Part shown: positions 51,681 to 61,434 of the stretch, piece after piece
Numbering within the stretch: the stretch's first letter is position 1
Layout of the letters: each line of letters begins with the position of its first letter
Source of the DNA: Cylindrotheca closterium
Lineage: Eukaryota; Bacillariophyta; Bacillariophyceae; Bacillariales; Bacillariaceae
Assembly (NCBI GenBank): GCA_933822405.4
Contig: CAKOGP040002202.1
Span: 695,765 to 759,764, forward strand
Length of the DNA: 64,000 bases
Direction: 5' to 3'
Program-made: the position numbers and the translations under genes
The notes under the pieces: model-generated
Seen by the model: only the letters and a program-made list of their open reading frames with translations
Told to the model about the DNA's origin: nothing
Databases searched by the model: none

Positions 51681-52346
51681 TCACTCCCTCTCGCCAAGAG
51701 AGTCCCAACCCATGAAACGATTGCGAAGTCTGATGAATTGATCTTTAGGAAGTGGTTTGGTGAAAATATCGGCCATCTGCTCTTTTGTAGAGACATGCTT
51801 GATGATTATGGTTTTCGCCAATATGTGAGAACGAAAATGATGCAGTCGGACAGACAAGTGCTTAGTCCTTGGTCTTGTTCGGTGATTTGTTGCAATCTCG
51901 AGGCAGCTGCGATTATCTTCAAAAACAGTGCATACAACCTTTGGGGTATCCATAGATAAGTTGAAACCCAACGAACGTAATTCATTTACCAGATTCATAA
52001 CAGCAATGACTTCACGTAGAGACGTAGATAATGCAATATATTCAGCTTCAGTCGTAGATAATGCAACCAATGTTTGAAGCTTTGATGCCCAAATAATGGG
52101 ACATCCAGCGTAGGTAATGATGTATCCTGTTCGAGATCTTGCAGACAAAGGATCAGTTGATGTGCGGTCTTGCCAAGAGCCGGCCCAATCCGCATCGACA
52201 TAACATTCCAACCCTTTCGTAGGATCTGGCTTGAATCGAAGCCCTTGATGTTGTGTCGAATGCAAGTACCTGCAGATTCTTTTGACTGCAGTACCATGAG
52301 ACTCTTTTGGATCATTGCAAAATCGAGCACACTGTTGCACTGCCAT
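51681..52346 (-). mobile_element. Copia retrotransposon fragment (RNase H end), cut by an assembly gap
   Basis: An uninterrupted minus-strand frame from the N gap to a TGA at 51683-51681 encodes the end of a copia polyprotein: QQCARFCNDPKESHG, YVDADWAGSWQD, TYAGCPIIWASKLQTLVALS, TTEAEYIALS, FEDNRSCLEIA, RTRPRTKHLSVRLHHFRSHI and QMADIFTKPLPKDQF. Reverse transcriptase and all upstream parts are missing and presumably lie in the unassembled gap. The frame has no stops, so the element may be young. Confidence 0.88.
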
Positions 52347-52356
52347 NNNNNNNNNN
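52347..52356. other. Scaffold gap (ten N)
   Basis: Placeholder of ten N. The copia fragment ends exactly here, and the sequence to the right is unrelated flank, so the true gap is probably several kilobases of retrotransposon. Confidence 0.95.
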
Positions 52357-52514
52357 GCTCTAGGGACGTGCGGTCTTTTTAGTCGAATGCATTTTTGAAT
52401 TTCAAACAAACGATCGAACGAACAGCACCATCCGGTTCGCACATCGGCCACGACAATGCGGAAAGGTTGGAAGTCTATTGGGTGATTAACTAGCAACAAA
52501 GAAATTAATTTGGA

Positions 52515-54035
52515 ATGGATGGATTCCATAATAAGGCGATATCACAGCGCTATCGTCGCCTCCGATCTCGACCCGAAACTAGGCAATCCAAATGGATCTC
52601 TTTGAATTGCTTTGGCATAGTACTGATTGCCGTCATGTTGGCCGACATTTACCTAGTAACTCAAGTCAATAGTAACGATGCTGCGGTGAATCGTAGTCTA
52701 TACTCTGGGGATACTGAAACGCACAATGCTGACATACCCGATACGACTGGGGCTGCCATTTCGAACAACCTCAAAGACTTTGCCCATTCGTATGCCACTA
52801 CGATGGGTCAATCAGTCGGCAAGAAACCAGAACAAACTCAAGCAGAAATTTCCAATTTTCTATTGCCCCGAGTGTTAGTTCTTGTCTTTCCACAATATCA
52901 CCGCGACGAGCTGAACGACAAGCTCTGGGGTGAAGGATTCACCGATTGGGACAATCTGAAAAAGGCACCCTTGCAAAATCGGAACGGTGATCATATTCCT
53001 CGACCGACGGAACTTGGATACTATGACTTGACGGAGAAAGAGCCACGTCAGAAACAAGGGGCCCTCGCCAAGGAGTATGGGATTGATGGTTTTGTCTATC
53101 ATCATTACTGGTTCTATGATGAGGAGCATCCAGGACCGAACCTCCATCAACCATTAATAAATATGCTAGCCGATGGCCACCCAGATGTGCCGTTTGCCTT
53201 GCATTGGTGTGCCGTGAAATGGATGACCACTTGGAGTGGACAAGTGTCACCCAACTTTGTGTTCAAGGAGCCAGGTGTCTTGCAAAAGCAATATTTCCCA
53301 ATCGATCCAAAGGATCCCAAAATAGAGGAACATTACAAATGGTTGCGACAATTCTTTCATCATCCAAACTACATCAAGGTGGAAGGAAACAAACCATTGT
53401 TCATGTTGTATCAGAAAAAGCCTGGGGCAATGGTAATCTTGAAGAGGCTCCAAGAGCTGGCCATGGAAGATGGGTTTGGAGGACTGATGCTCACCGTTGG
53501 TCTCACCAAAAATCACGATCACTTGCTGCCAATTCAAGACAAAGAGCTGGTTCGCAAGTTCAAAGTCGAACAGGATCGAGTCGAAAAGTTCCAGTTGTAC
53601 GACAAGGTTGTATCCTATCCAAATCCATCGGACTGGGCGGCCAACCGGACCTTGGAGATTCCCCATTGGTGCCGACAAAATGGTCATTCGAACAAACGAT
53701 TGAAGGATATTGCTGGTATCATTAGTTCGTTTGACAATACTCCTAGGCGCAACTTTGACGAAGCAAATCTATTTGCGACTGGAGACCCATCCGAAGTGGT
53801 TTCTCGATTTGAAAAGAGCTTGCATTCGGCTCTTTACTATGAGACTTGCTGCTTTGAAGACAAACTTCTGCCTACGAAGCACGAAGATGACGATCGCTTC
53901 GTCCTAATAAATGCAATGAATGAATGGGCAGAAGGAATGGCATTGGAACCATCTGACGTTTACGGACGAAAGTTCTTGGAAGCAATACGGGATACGAAAA
54001 AGGAGCTCTCAGAAAAGAAGTGTTCATTGGAATGA
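52515..54035 (+). CDS. WbsX-type (GH99-like) glycosyltransferase with membrane anchor
   Basis: 506 residues. One span (LNCFGIVLIAVMLADIYLV) follows a basic N-terminus, giving type II topology, then a stem. The catalytic domain from ~118 has FPQYHRDELNDKLWGEGFTD, PRPTELGYYDLTEKEPRQKQ, YGIDGFVYHHYWFYDEEHPG, FALHWCAVKW and INAMNEWAEGMALEP near the end. These are the hallmarks of the WbsX (Glyco_tran_WbsX) domain of bacterial O-antigen and capsule gene clusters, structurally related to GH99. A Golgi role in cell-surface glycans is inferred. The presence of a bacterial-type domain suggests old transfer or shared ancestry. Confidence 0.85.
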   Translation: MDGFHNKAISQRYRRLRSRPETRQSKWISLNCFGIVLIAVMLADIYLVTQVNSNDAAVNRSLYSGDTETHNADIPDTTGAAISNNLKDFAHSYATTMGQSVGKKPEQTQAEISNFLLPRVLVLVFPQYHRDELNDKLWGEGFTDWDNLKKAPLQNRNGDHIPRPTELGYYDLTEKEPRQKQGALAKEYGIDGFVYHHYWFYDEEHPGPNLHQPLINMLADGHPDVPFALHWCAVKWMTTWSGQVSPNFVFKEPGVLQKQYFPIDPKDPKIEEHYKWLRQFFHHPNYIKVEGNKPLFMLYQKKPGAMVILKRLQELAMEDGFGGLMLTVGLTKNHDHLLPIQDKELVRKFKVEQDRVEKFQLYDKVVSYPNPSDWAANRTLEIPHWCRQNGHSNKRLKDIAGIISSFDNTPRRNFDEANLFATGDPSEVVSRFEKSLHSALYYETCCFEDKLLPTKHEDDDRFVLINAMNEWAEGMALEPSDVYGRKFLEAIRDTKKELSEKKCSLE

Positions 54036-54298
54036 GCATTGGAATGAAGCCTATTGGTACAGTATTGATACAACTTGCAGTGGAGCAGGTCAAACGATGG
54101 TTACGGGAACGTGCATGATGTTGCAGTCTAGTTTCAACAAGGCGCCAACCCGCCATTACACGTTTTGGAAGAGACGCGAACCGCAGTGGCCTCCCGCTAA
54201 TGGACACGGAGTAACAAGCAATTTTAATTCCTTCCGCTGCCTACAACAGCAAATCCACAGACGTGGTCCATGGCTGATGTTGATGCTTCATTCAACAA
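54036..54298. other. 3' flank of the WbsX-like gene
   Basis: No gene seen; the frame continuing past 54035 on another phase is a shadow. Confidence 0.4.
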
Positions 54299-54458
54299 AA
54301 AGCTGGAGTCAATCATATCACCAATTGATTGCACTGTGCATAAGCTGGAGTCAATCATTTGGTACTAGATTTATATCACTAATTGATTGCATTGTACATA
54401 AGGTGCAGTCAATCGTTTAGTCCTAGATTTATCACCAATTGATTGCACTCCACATATG
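54299..54458. repeat. Imperfect tandem repeat, three units of 43-60 bp
   Basis: Units start at about 54299, 54342 and 54402, each running from AAGCTGGAGTCAATCAT (or AAGGTGCAGTCAATCGT) to ATTGATTGCACTGTGCAT or a close variant. The second and third also contain TACTAGATTTAT or CCTAGATTTAT, missing in the first. It lies in the spacer between converging genes. Confidence 0.85.
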
Positions 54459-54533
54459 TAACATTGAACACAGCTTCACAGCTTTCATGAATACTTTTCA
54501 AAAATAATCTCAAATTCCTTGCCTTCCAAGACT

Positions 54534-56196
54534 TTATGATCCAAGAGTAAGTAGTACTTGTGCGAGTTTGGTTGGATCAATGGTTGGACTTTTCGAGTGT
54601 TTTGCAGCCTCCAGATTGACGAGTGGCATATCCATGACAACGATACCCATTGCTTCAATTACCTCCTTGTCAATGGGGACACAGTAGTGGCAGTTCTCTG
54701 TATCCACCAAGACAAAATTCACGATGTCAGAAGGATCGACAGTGTCGTCTTCTGGCGGTTTATCCTCTTCTTTCACACCTCTCGGCAAATCATCTTCGAC
54801 CATGCTAACAATACAGGTAATCAATTCTGATAGGGTATAGCCATGCATTTCAGGATCAACCCCAGTATTAGGAATGTAGATTTTGGGTGCCTGGCACCTG
54901 TGGATGGCCTTCCCAACTCCAACAGGCAATAAATTAGCCAGCATGGACCCAAAAAAGCTGCCCATGGGAAAGACAACGAGGTCACAGGAGGCAATCAGTT
55001 CCGATGAGACAAAGTCCAAGTGACAAAGCTTTGTCTCCTGTCGAGTTGTGGTCGTTCCATCCTCCAAGGACTTGACCAAATCAATGCTTTTGATCTTTTG
55101 GGGCGGTTTACGTTTCCCCATCAAGTGCTGACCCACATCCTCGTCACCATTATCATACTGTGTTCGTAGATGCAGATGAGCCCCTGTAATGGGTCGGACC
55201 TTTCCCTTGACACCCAACAAATTCCACAGAATGTACAGGGCGGCCACAATGTCTTTATCGTGTTCCAGCCAGCAGCCTGTAATGATAAGATTTCCAATCG
55301 AAGCACCGCATAGATTGAAGTCGGTAGGCATTCGATTGGAAAACCATTGCAAGTGTCGGCGCAGCAAACTCCGCATGGGCATTTTCACAGCCTTGACCAA
55401 CGGTTCTTTGCCTTGCAAGATGCTTTCAAACTCAGCGTGAGCCTTTGTAGAATCTTCGTTGAGGCTATATCGGGAAGGTTAGAACAAGAAATCGAGTCAG
55501 TGAATTCGAATGCAATGCCATGAGATACAATCTGTGCTCCTCCACGACTTACCGCATCGAGAAGAAGTTGATGACTGCAGGGTTTCCCAAGGCAGATTGG
55601 TCACTCAAGGCAATTAGCCTATGAATTGGTCACAAGCAAAAAATGAGGAGACCAGACGCAAATAAACAAGGCAGACAACTTTGGTAGTCCTCCGTCACGT
55701 ACCGATTTCTCAAGTCACCCACTGCGGAAATCGGAAATGCCCGCCGTATCTCAGCTGTTGATCCTCCAGAATCAAAAGGTGTAATCAGGTGAATGCTATT
55801 GTGGGTGTAATCCTTTAATACACCACTCAAATCTCGAAGTGCACTTCCGCCACTGAAAAATAGAATTTCGGGTCCATATTCGGGCACACGATTGCACCGA
55901 TCCACTCGGACCATGTCGGGGCAGGTCAACGTTCTGGACAATGGAATGAGCAGCGGTTTAAACTTTCGTTTCCGCTTTGGTGGGGGCGGAAGTCCTTCAG
56001 TAGCGGGTACCACAGCAGGGGTTGCTTCCTCCTCGTCTTCGGATGACTCTGACGACGACCGATCCATGGAATCGGCGAAGGAATCAAATCTCAATTCTCG
56101 AGGCGTTTTCTGTTGCTTTTGCGGGGCGGTTTTCAGCTTCTTCCGAGGCTGCCGTTGTAAGCCTTCTTCGGTGCGTTTTCCGTCGTCTTTCTCCAT
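54534..56196 (-). CDS. CofD/YvcK-like protein (three exons)
   Basis: Exons 56196-55703, 55618-55553 and 55464-54534; introns 84 and 88 nt (GTACGT...TCATAG, GTAAGT...TATAG). Each junction completes an Arg codon, giving 496 residues. The N-terminal 95 residues are disordered, acidic/Ser-rich, with the basic stretch PPPPKRKRKFKP. The core has FFSGGSALRDLSGVLKDYT, ITPFDSGGSTAEIRRAFPI, GDLRNRLIALSD and LCGASIGNLIITG, the nucleotide/sugar-phosphate pattern of the CofD/YvcK superfamily. Bacterial YvcK controls carbon and cell-wall metabolism and CofD makes coenzyme F420; neither role can be assumed in a diatom. A basic patch might send it to the nucleus. Confidence 0.85.
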
Positions 56197-56853
56197 TTTG
56201 AAATACCACTCCTTCTATCAGAATGAATGCAAAAATTTGGGACAACACGTGGGGCTATGGTGCAGTACCGCCGGGACCGAGTTTTTGCCGATGAGATCCG
56301 ATCAGATCAGACACTTGAAATCATCCGGCAAAGATATTTCGGTTGACGTGCGGAACTTTGAGTCAGGACTATTCTAGGCCTGTGCATGCTTTCATTCGAA
56401 AAAAGACAATACCTGCAGGTGCTGTAGGTACTCTGCTTCATTCATGATTTGTACTGGATGGGGTCCTCATCTATTGCGATTCTTTCTTGCTCATTATTGG
56501 CCGTTTGCTCAAAACAGTCCCGGGAAGTAAGAGGTTTGTTGAGTAACTTTGTGTTTGCCAGTCTCTTGGGATCTTCCTGCTACTAGTACTAGAAAGCAAT
56601 GTGCCTTTGCCTGTAGAGGATGAGGCTGGGGAAGCGGAAGGAACATTCTCCCAAGTCCATAGAATGGAATTTCAATAGATCTCAGTGCCCAAAACTGGCT
56701 TTTCAAGACGTATGGTAGTAGCACGACTAGCTACTAGCTGATGTGTAGCACACACGGGTATTGGATAATGGGGCAGCAGCCTCCGGACCATGTTTTCTAG
56801 TGTTACACATTATCATACTTCTATACAATATATCAAACTATAAAACACTATTT
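56197..56853. other. Intergenic stretch
   Basis: 5' flank of the CofD-like gene and 3' flank of the next gene. No gene seen. Confidence 0.45.
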
Positions 56854-57684
56854 TCAACATGCAGCTGCACAGTAATTTGGATGGAACGAGCTGACCACTC
56901 GCAAAATGTTTGCCATATAGCAACTCCACAAGGCTCTTTCGGGAGTGTCATTCGACTCGGATGGATACCGCCTCAAGAGCTCTCGCAGCCGTTCAAAGCC
57001 TTTGTTGAATAGAATATCTATTGGGCAAGGTCCATTCGTTGAGGACGCCATAAGCAGACCGTACCGCGTTTGCTCGCAAATTGCCAGATTGTTCATTGCT
57101 GCTCGGAAGAATTGAATGTTGGATGAGACTACATCCCGTCTTTCAGTCAATTTCGAAGCCGCCGAGTTACGAAGACTTGTTATTGCAAGGTCGTACATCT
57201 GACTGGCTCGCTGCAGTAGATCATACTCGGGCCGGGATCCATTATTCAGTCTCCCTTCGTGATCGATGTAGGACAGGTGACAAGCGAGCCCATAGTTGAA
57301 TAGCATTGCAACCCAAAGATTGGTGTGTTCTCCGGTAACATACTTGTGATGCGTCTTCAGATATTCAGCGTTTGCTTTTTTGTGGGTTCTGTCAACTTTC
57401 AATGGTGGGGCGACGAGTGGCCTTCGGTAGACAAAGAAAGAGGAGGCAGTAGGACCACACCTATCGTCAACTTGTAGAGCTTCCACCGCAGGGTACATCC
57501 ATTCATCCAAAGAGTCAGAGTAGATATCTTCAATATTGCTGCCTGAAAGCTGCGACAGATGTGCCTGAAGCTGTCCCAAGCCTACTTGCAGCTTCTCCAT
57601 GCCTTGGGCGTATTCCTCGTCCACAATGAGAGCAGCTGCCCCATTATTTATTTCCGTGATTTGATAAAGATGGAGTCGGTTCAT
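56854..57684 (-). CDS. TPR-like helical protein of a diatom family
   Basis: 276 residues in one exon. It starts MNRLHLYQITEINNGAAALI and shows the pattern of diatom helical repeat proteins: NNGAAxLxxxxYxxxMExL at the start, MLFNYGLACHLSYIDHEGRL with YDLLQRASQMYDLAITSLRN in the middle, and FRAAMNNLAICEQTRYGLLM before the end. No catalytic motif or membrane segment is present. It probably mediates protein contacts; function unknown. Confidence 0.65.
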   Translation of the reverse strand: MNRLHLYQITEINNGAAALIVDEEYAQGMEKLQVGLGQLQAHLSQLSGSNIEDIYSDSLDEWMYPAVEALQVDDRCGPTASSFFVYRRPLVAPPLKVDRTHKKANAEYLKTHHKYVTGEHTNLWVAMLFNYGLACHLSYIDHEGRLNNGSRPEYDLLQRASQMYDLAITSLRNSAASKLTERRDVVSSNIQFFRAAMNNLAICEQTRYGLLMASSTNGPCPIDILFNKGFERLRELLRRYPSESNDTPERALWSCYMANILRVVSSFHPNYCAAAC

Positions 57685-59456
57685 GTTTAAAAGTTTTACA
57701 ACGAGGCTTTTTTATGAGGGGCTACAATACTTGGATATTTTCGACTGTTTGTAGACTGACTGGAGACGCTAATAGAGGGTGAGGTATTTTATAAAAGCTC
57801 CGTTATGGATGTTTTTTTAAATACGAATCAAGGAACCAAGATAAATCTAAAAGAAGCCAACCTATATCTAAAACCGCGCGGAACGACTTACTTTTTTATT
57901 TCGGATTTTCACAATTCATCATGAAGATTTTAAATATCACCGAAGTTTAGAACGCATTTTAAAATATATTGACTGGTGCTCACGAAACAGGGTTTTATCG
58001 CAGTCCTGGTAGGCTATTGTACGATAATCCCTCCCCTTCCATGTGGCGAACGCAACTTCAACTACCTGACATCGGGAGTCAATTCCTCACAGTGAGAAGT
58101 GTAGTGCTATTGTACGTTTCGGAACAATAACGAAGCGCGATACAGACAACCGGCTAGATGAGTGAGAAGAGGGGCTCGATCAGGCATGGAGCCGACCTCT
58201 CACTGCCAAGTTTGTGTGCTCCTGTACACTGCAGCCAGTAGCACGATTCTCCTCGGAACAATAAAAAGAAGATCAAGGCGCAGCGCGATACTGATAAGCA
58301 GTGAGACACAAGGCAACAACAAGTTACCAGGTACTGTTGAAGTCGAGCGAAGAGAGTCCTTTGTGGATCATCATCCTTGACGGAGATATTGCTGCGCCTG
58401 TTGTGCAAGTCGACGAGGAGAAAAATCCTCGATGGTCTGGCCGCTGCTGGCCCTCACCTTCTGCAGGAAAGACGAAGAATACTGGTATTGCACGAGACTA
58501 TAACACAATCCAAAGTCGTCTAGTGTTCGATGAGATGGCCAATATTTTTGAGGATTGCATTAGTGGACAGGAAAGGTGATACCGCTGCAGTACAGTACTG
58601 TACCAGGTATTAATACTAGGTACTGTACTGTAACGACACATGCCACATCACGCCGTAACCAAAATTTGACGCGCATTTTGCGCGTTGAGTATACTTTTCA
58701 TCAGGCTTCAAGGATTTCTTCTCACTTGGTGGCGCTTATGCCAGCGCTAAATTGGTCGAAAAGAGATCGGCCTCATACATGGCGTAAACTATCACACACT
58801 ACAAATGACAACTCTAGTCGCATCTACTGGTGCGTAAGATCTGATGATATCATCAGTTTGTGGCTTTTTGACTCCGGTGAAGATTTCCAGTACAGCCAGA
58901 AGGAGAAACCAAAACAAAGAAGACCCCAAGATAGGAGAGAAGACGGAATCCGTTCCGGTATTCGTACAGAATAATTCCTGAACTTCGTACGAATTACTGT
59001 AGTTCAAGTTTTGACTCAATCTCTTGACATGACCAACCAGTTTTAATCAAGAAACTGTTCTATTGGATCGCCCCGCCCCAGTCAGGGTCGAAAAATTGGT
59101 TGCTGTACAGTACCGGTACATGTACGTGTACCGGACGACGGATGCACGGAGAAACATGTCAAACTGGACTGGGTCAGGACGTGTCAGGACCCGTTTCAAC
59201 ATTTTTCTGATGGTGCTTATGATAGCGCTCAATTGACCAAACCCAACGCAACGCTGCCAAATCCAAACCAAAACGCAACATCCATATTATACTTCAGATA
59301 CCGAGAATTATTTTATCTCATCTCATCTGGACTGTTTCAGATTCTCGATATTCTTTGATCCTCATTAAATCATAGCTTCCCGAAAAACCAGTCTGACCGG
59401 GAGAAAACTATCATCGGTCGATACAATTGCAATACAAACCAAACAGCAGGTCAACA
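57685..59456. other. Long intergenic stretch with short repeats
   Basis: 1.77 kb without a convincing gene; the small frames at 58.1-59.0 kb have no domain. It holds the inverted repeat at 58591-58632, a TACCGGTA octamer at 59111, and two related segments near 58726 (GGTGGCGCTTATGCCAGCGC) and 59208 (GATGGTGCTTATGATAGCGC). Confidence 0.5.
58591..58632. repeat. Inverted repeat with 14-bp arms
   Basis: TACAGTACTGTACC and GGTACTGTACTGTA pair with one mismatch around a 14-base spacer (AGGTATTAATACTA) that is itself nearly palindromic. As RNA it would form a hairpin; it is not followed by a T run. Confidence 0.8.
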
Positions 59457-61304
59457 ATGGGATTCACAACCTCCTATTCAATTGGTGGAGAATGCACCAT
59501 TGATTCGGCTGACATTTTGCGGCTCATTCTTGGATATTTAACGTCACAAGGGCTCCACCGATCGGCGTTGGCCTTGCGACAAGAGTCTGGTGTGGGCCTC
59601 AAAGGATTGGTCAACCAGCAGGCCATGGGGGCAATGTGTTTGCAGGGTGACTGGGGAAGTGTCCTCAAGAGCGTTTCGCTATGCGAAGAAACGCCAGCAC
59701 AATTACACGAACAAGTCATTTTGGAATTGGTAGAAGCTGCTCCAGGAAACATGAATGCCGCATTCAGCGTGCTCAAACTACAACGGGAGAGTCTTGATGC
59801 TGTGTTTGAAGATGAGGACGACGATGAAGGAGGATCCAGCAAGCCTTCCAAATTGACCAAGGCCCGTAGTTTAGAACAAAAGCTAGCAGCCGTGGCTGGA
59901 AATCCTACAAAGTATGAAGAAATCAATCAGCGAAGGAAACTCCTGTACGGAAACCGACTATCGAAACAAGATCGCCGACAATTGTTGGCCGACCAGTTTC
60001 AAAAGCAACCACAAGTTCCTCTGAATCGACTGCCTATTTTGCTGCAACAAGCCATGAAATGGCAGTCGCATACTGGTCAGCTGCCTTGGATGCGAGAAGT
60101 GTATCAAGACGAAGGTGACGTACCCATAAAAGTCTCCAAAAAAAAGCGCAAACGCAAGCACTTTGATTTGGTCATGGGCAGTGCAGCGGCTGACAATGGC
60201 ATTGTGGTGGGAGATCCCGAAGATCACGATGCTGAGGATTTGGAGCCCATTCCGCAAGAAGTTTCGCAAAAGGTCAAGTTTGGCAAGGGTGTCACATGCG
60301 AGTCTGCCACTTTTTGTTCCAAGGGATTGATTACGTCCTCGTCGGATGGATTGATTGAAATTTGGAATTCCCAATGTACCGATCTTAACATGGCAGACTT
60401 TCCCTACCAAAAGCAATCCGTCATGGGCCACGAATCGGCTGTTTTGTGTTTGAAACTTTCTAACGATGGGGAACTCTTGGCTTCGGGAGATGATCAAGGG
60501 AAACTAATGGTATGGAAGTTGTCGAGTGGCAAGTGTTTGCGGCAATTTTTAGCACACAATGGATCGGCCATTAGCTGTATTGATTGGAGTCCTGATTCGT
60601 CTCGCATATTGACGGGCAGCTCCGATGGAAAGTGTCGGGAATTGGGACTGCGGTCTCAGAAGATTTTGCAAGAGTACTTGGGGCATACTTCCTATATTCA
60701 CAGTTGCCAGTACGTTCTAGTTTCCGACGATGATAATGGCACATTATCACTGGTGCTTACTGGGTCTGCGGATGGTTGCGTAAGAGTATGGCAGCAGGGA
60801 AATTGCATTCGCATCCTGCAACCACAGCGGTCGCCCTCGGCTAAATCGTTGGTGGTTGATGCGACACAACTCCAAGCTGATCAACCAGCAATCCACACTG
60901 TTTTGACAGTTCCGAATCATGACCAACAAGGACGAGGGCAAAATCTCATGCTCGTGGCACCACGCTCATCGATTGCCTACCTGATGACTGTGGAAGGTCG
61001 CGTTGTACAGACTTATCAGGCAGCGTCAGACCAGGACGTGTTCTTGGCTGCTTGTATCAGTCATTCCTTTGTATACTTGGCAACGCAAAAGGGAGAATGC
61101 CTGGTTTTTCACCTCTTCAAGGGTACTCTGGAGAAGACAATCTATGAATTTGCCGCGCAAAGCACTTCCAAAAGCGGGGAAAGCGGCGACAACACGAGTA
61201 GAGTTGAAATTACGCAGCTGTTGCATCATCCGTTCCGATCAATGTTGGGTGCCTTTTCGAACGACAAGACGCAAAGGAAGGGTGTGCTTTCAGTTTGGAA
61301 ATAG
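59457..61304 (+). CDS. SMU1: SMU1 splicing factor (LisH-CTLH-WD40)
   Basis: 615 residues from the ATG at 59457 (the TTG upstream is not used). A LisH motif (17-48, DILRLILGYLTSQGLHRSAL) and CTLH region are followed by the SMU1-specific segment YGNRLSKQDRRQLLADQF and LPILLQQAMKWQSHTGQLPW. An acidic linker with a basic patch (KKKRKRKHF) leads to WD repeats from ~285, for example SVMGHESAVLCLKLSNDGEL and GHTSYIHSCQ. SMU1 works with RED/IK in the spliceosomal B complex and is essential for splicing many introns; that fits a genome with short introns. The acidic insert before the WD repeats is longer than I expect for the animal protein. Confidence 0.93.
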   Translation: MGFTTSYSIGGECTIDSADILRLILGYLTSQGLHRSALALRQESGVGLKGLVNQQAMGAMCLQGDWGSVLKSVSLCEETPAQLHEQVILELVEAAPGNMNAAFSVLKLQRESLDAVFEDEDDDEGGSSKPSKLTKARSLEQKLAAVAGNPTKYEEINQRRKLLYGNRLSKQDRRQLLADQFQKQPQVPLNRLPILLQQAMKWQSHTGQLPWMREVYQDEGDVPIKVSKKKRKRKHFDLVMGSAAADNGIVVGDPEDHDAEDLEPIPQEVSQKVKFGKGVTCESATFCSKGLITSSSDGLIEIWNSQCTDLNMADFPYQKQSVMGHESAVLCLKLSNDGELLASGDDQGKLMVWKLSSGKCLRQFLAHNGSAISCIDWSPDSSRILTGSSDGKCRELGLRSQKILQEYLGHTSYIHSCQYVLVSDDDNGTLSLVLTGSADGCVRVWQQGNCIRILQPQRSPSAKSLVVDATQLQADQPAIHTVLTVPNHDQQGRGQNLMLVAPRSSIAYLMTVEGRVVQTYQAASDQDVFLAACISHSFVYLATQKGECLVFHLFKGTLEKTIYEFAAQSTSKSGESGDNTSRVEITQLLHHPFRSMLGAFSNDKTQRKGVLSVWK

Positions 61305-61434
61305 TATCTATTAAAAAGAGCAACAACCGACAACCGGTTTTCGACGAATGTGGCAAATGACACGTAACAAATAACGTAAACTATGTTATTCTACACCTTC
61401 TCGTGCGCCAATCTCAAATGAAGTACAGTGGCTT

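Noticed and set aside
39761..54035. A biosynthetic gene cluster of sulfotransferase, fucosyltransferase-like and WbsX-like genes
   Set aside because: They are separated by unrelated genes and pseudogenes, in mixed orientation, with no shared promoter motif; grouping may be chance.
58301..58579. A possible transposase remnant in the spacer at 58 kb
   Set aside because: A few words looked like a DDE transposase end, but there is no ordered set of motifs and no terminal repeats.
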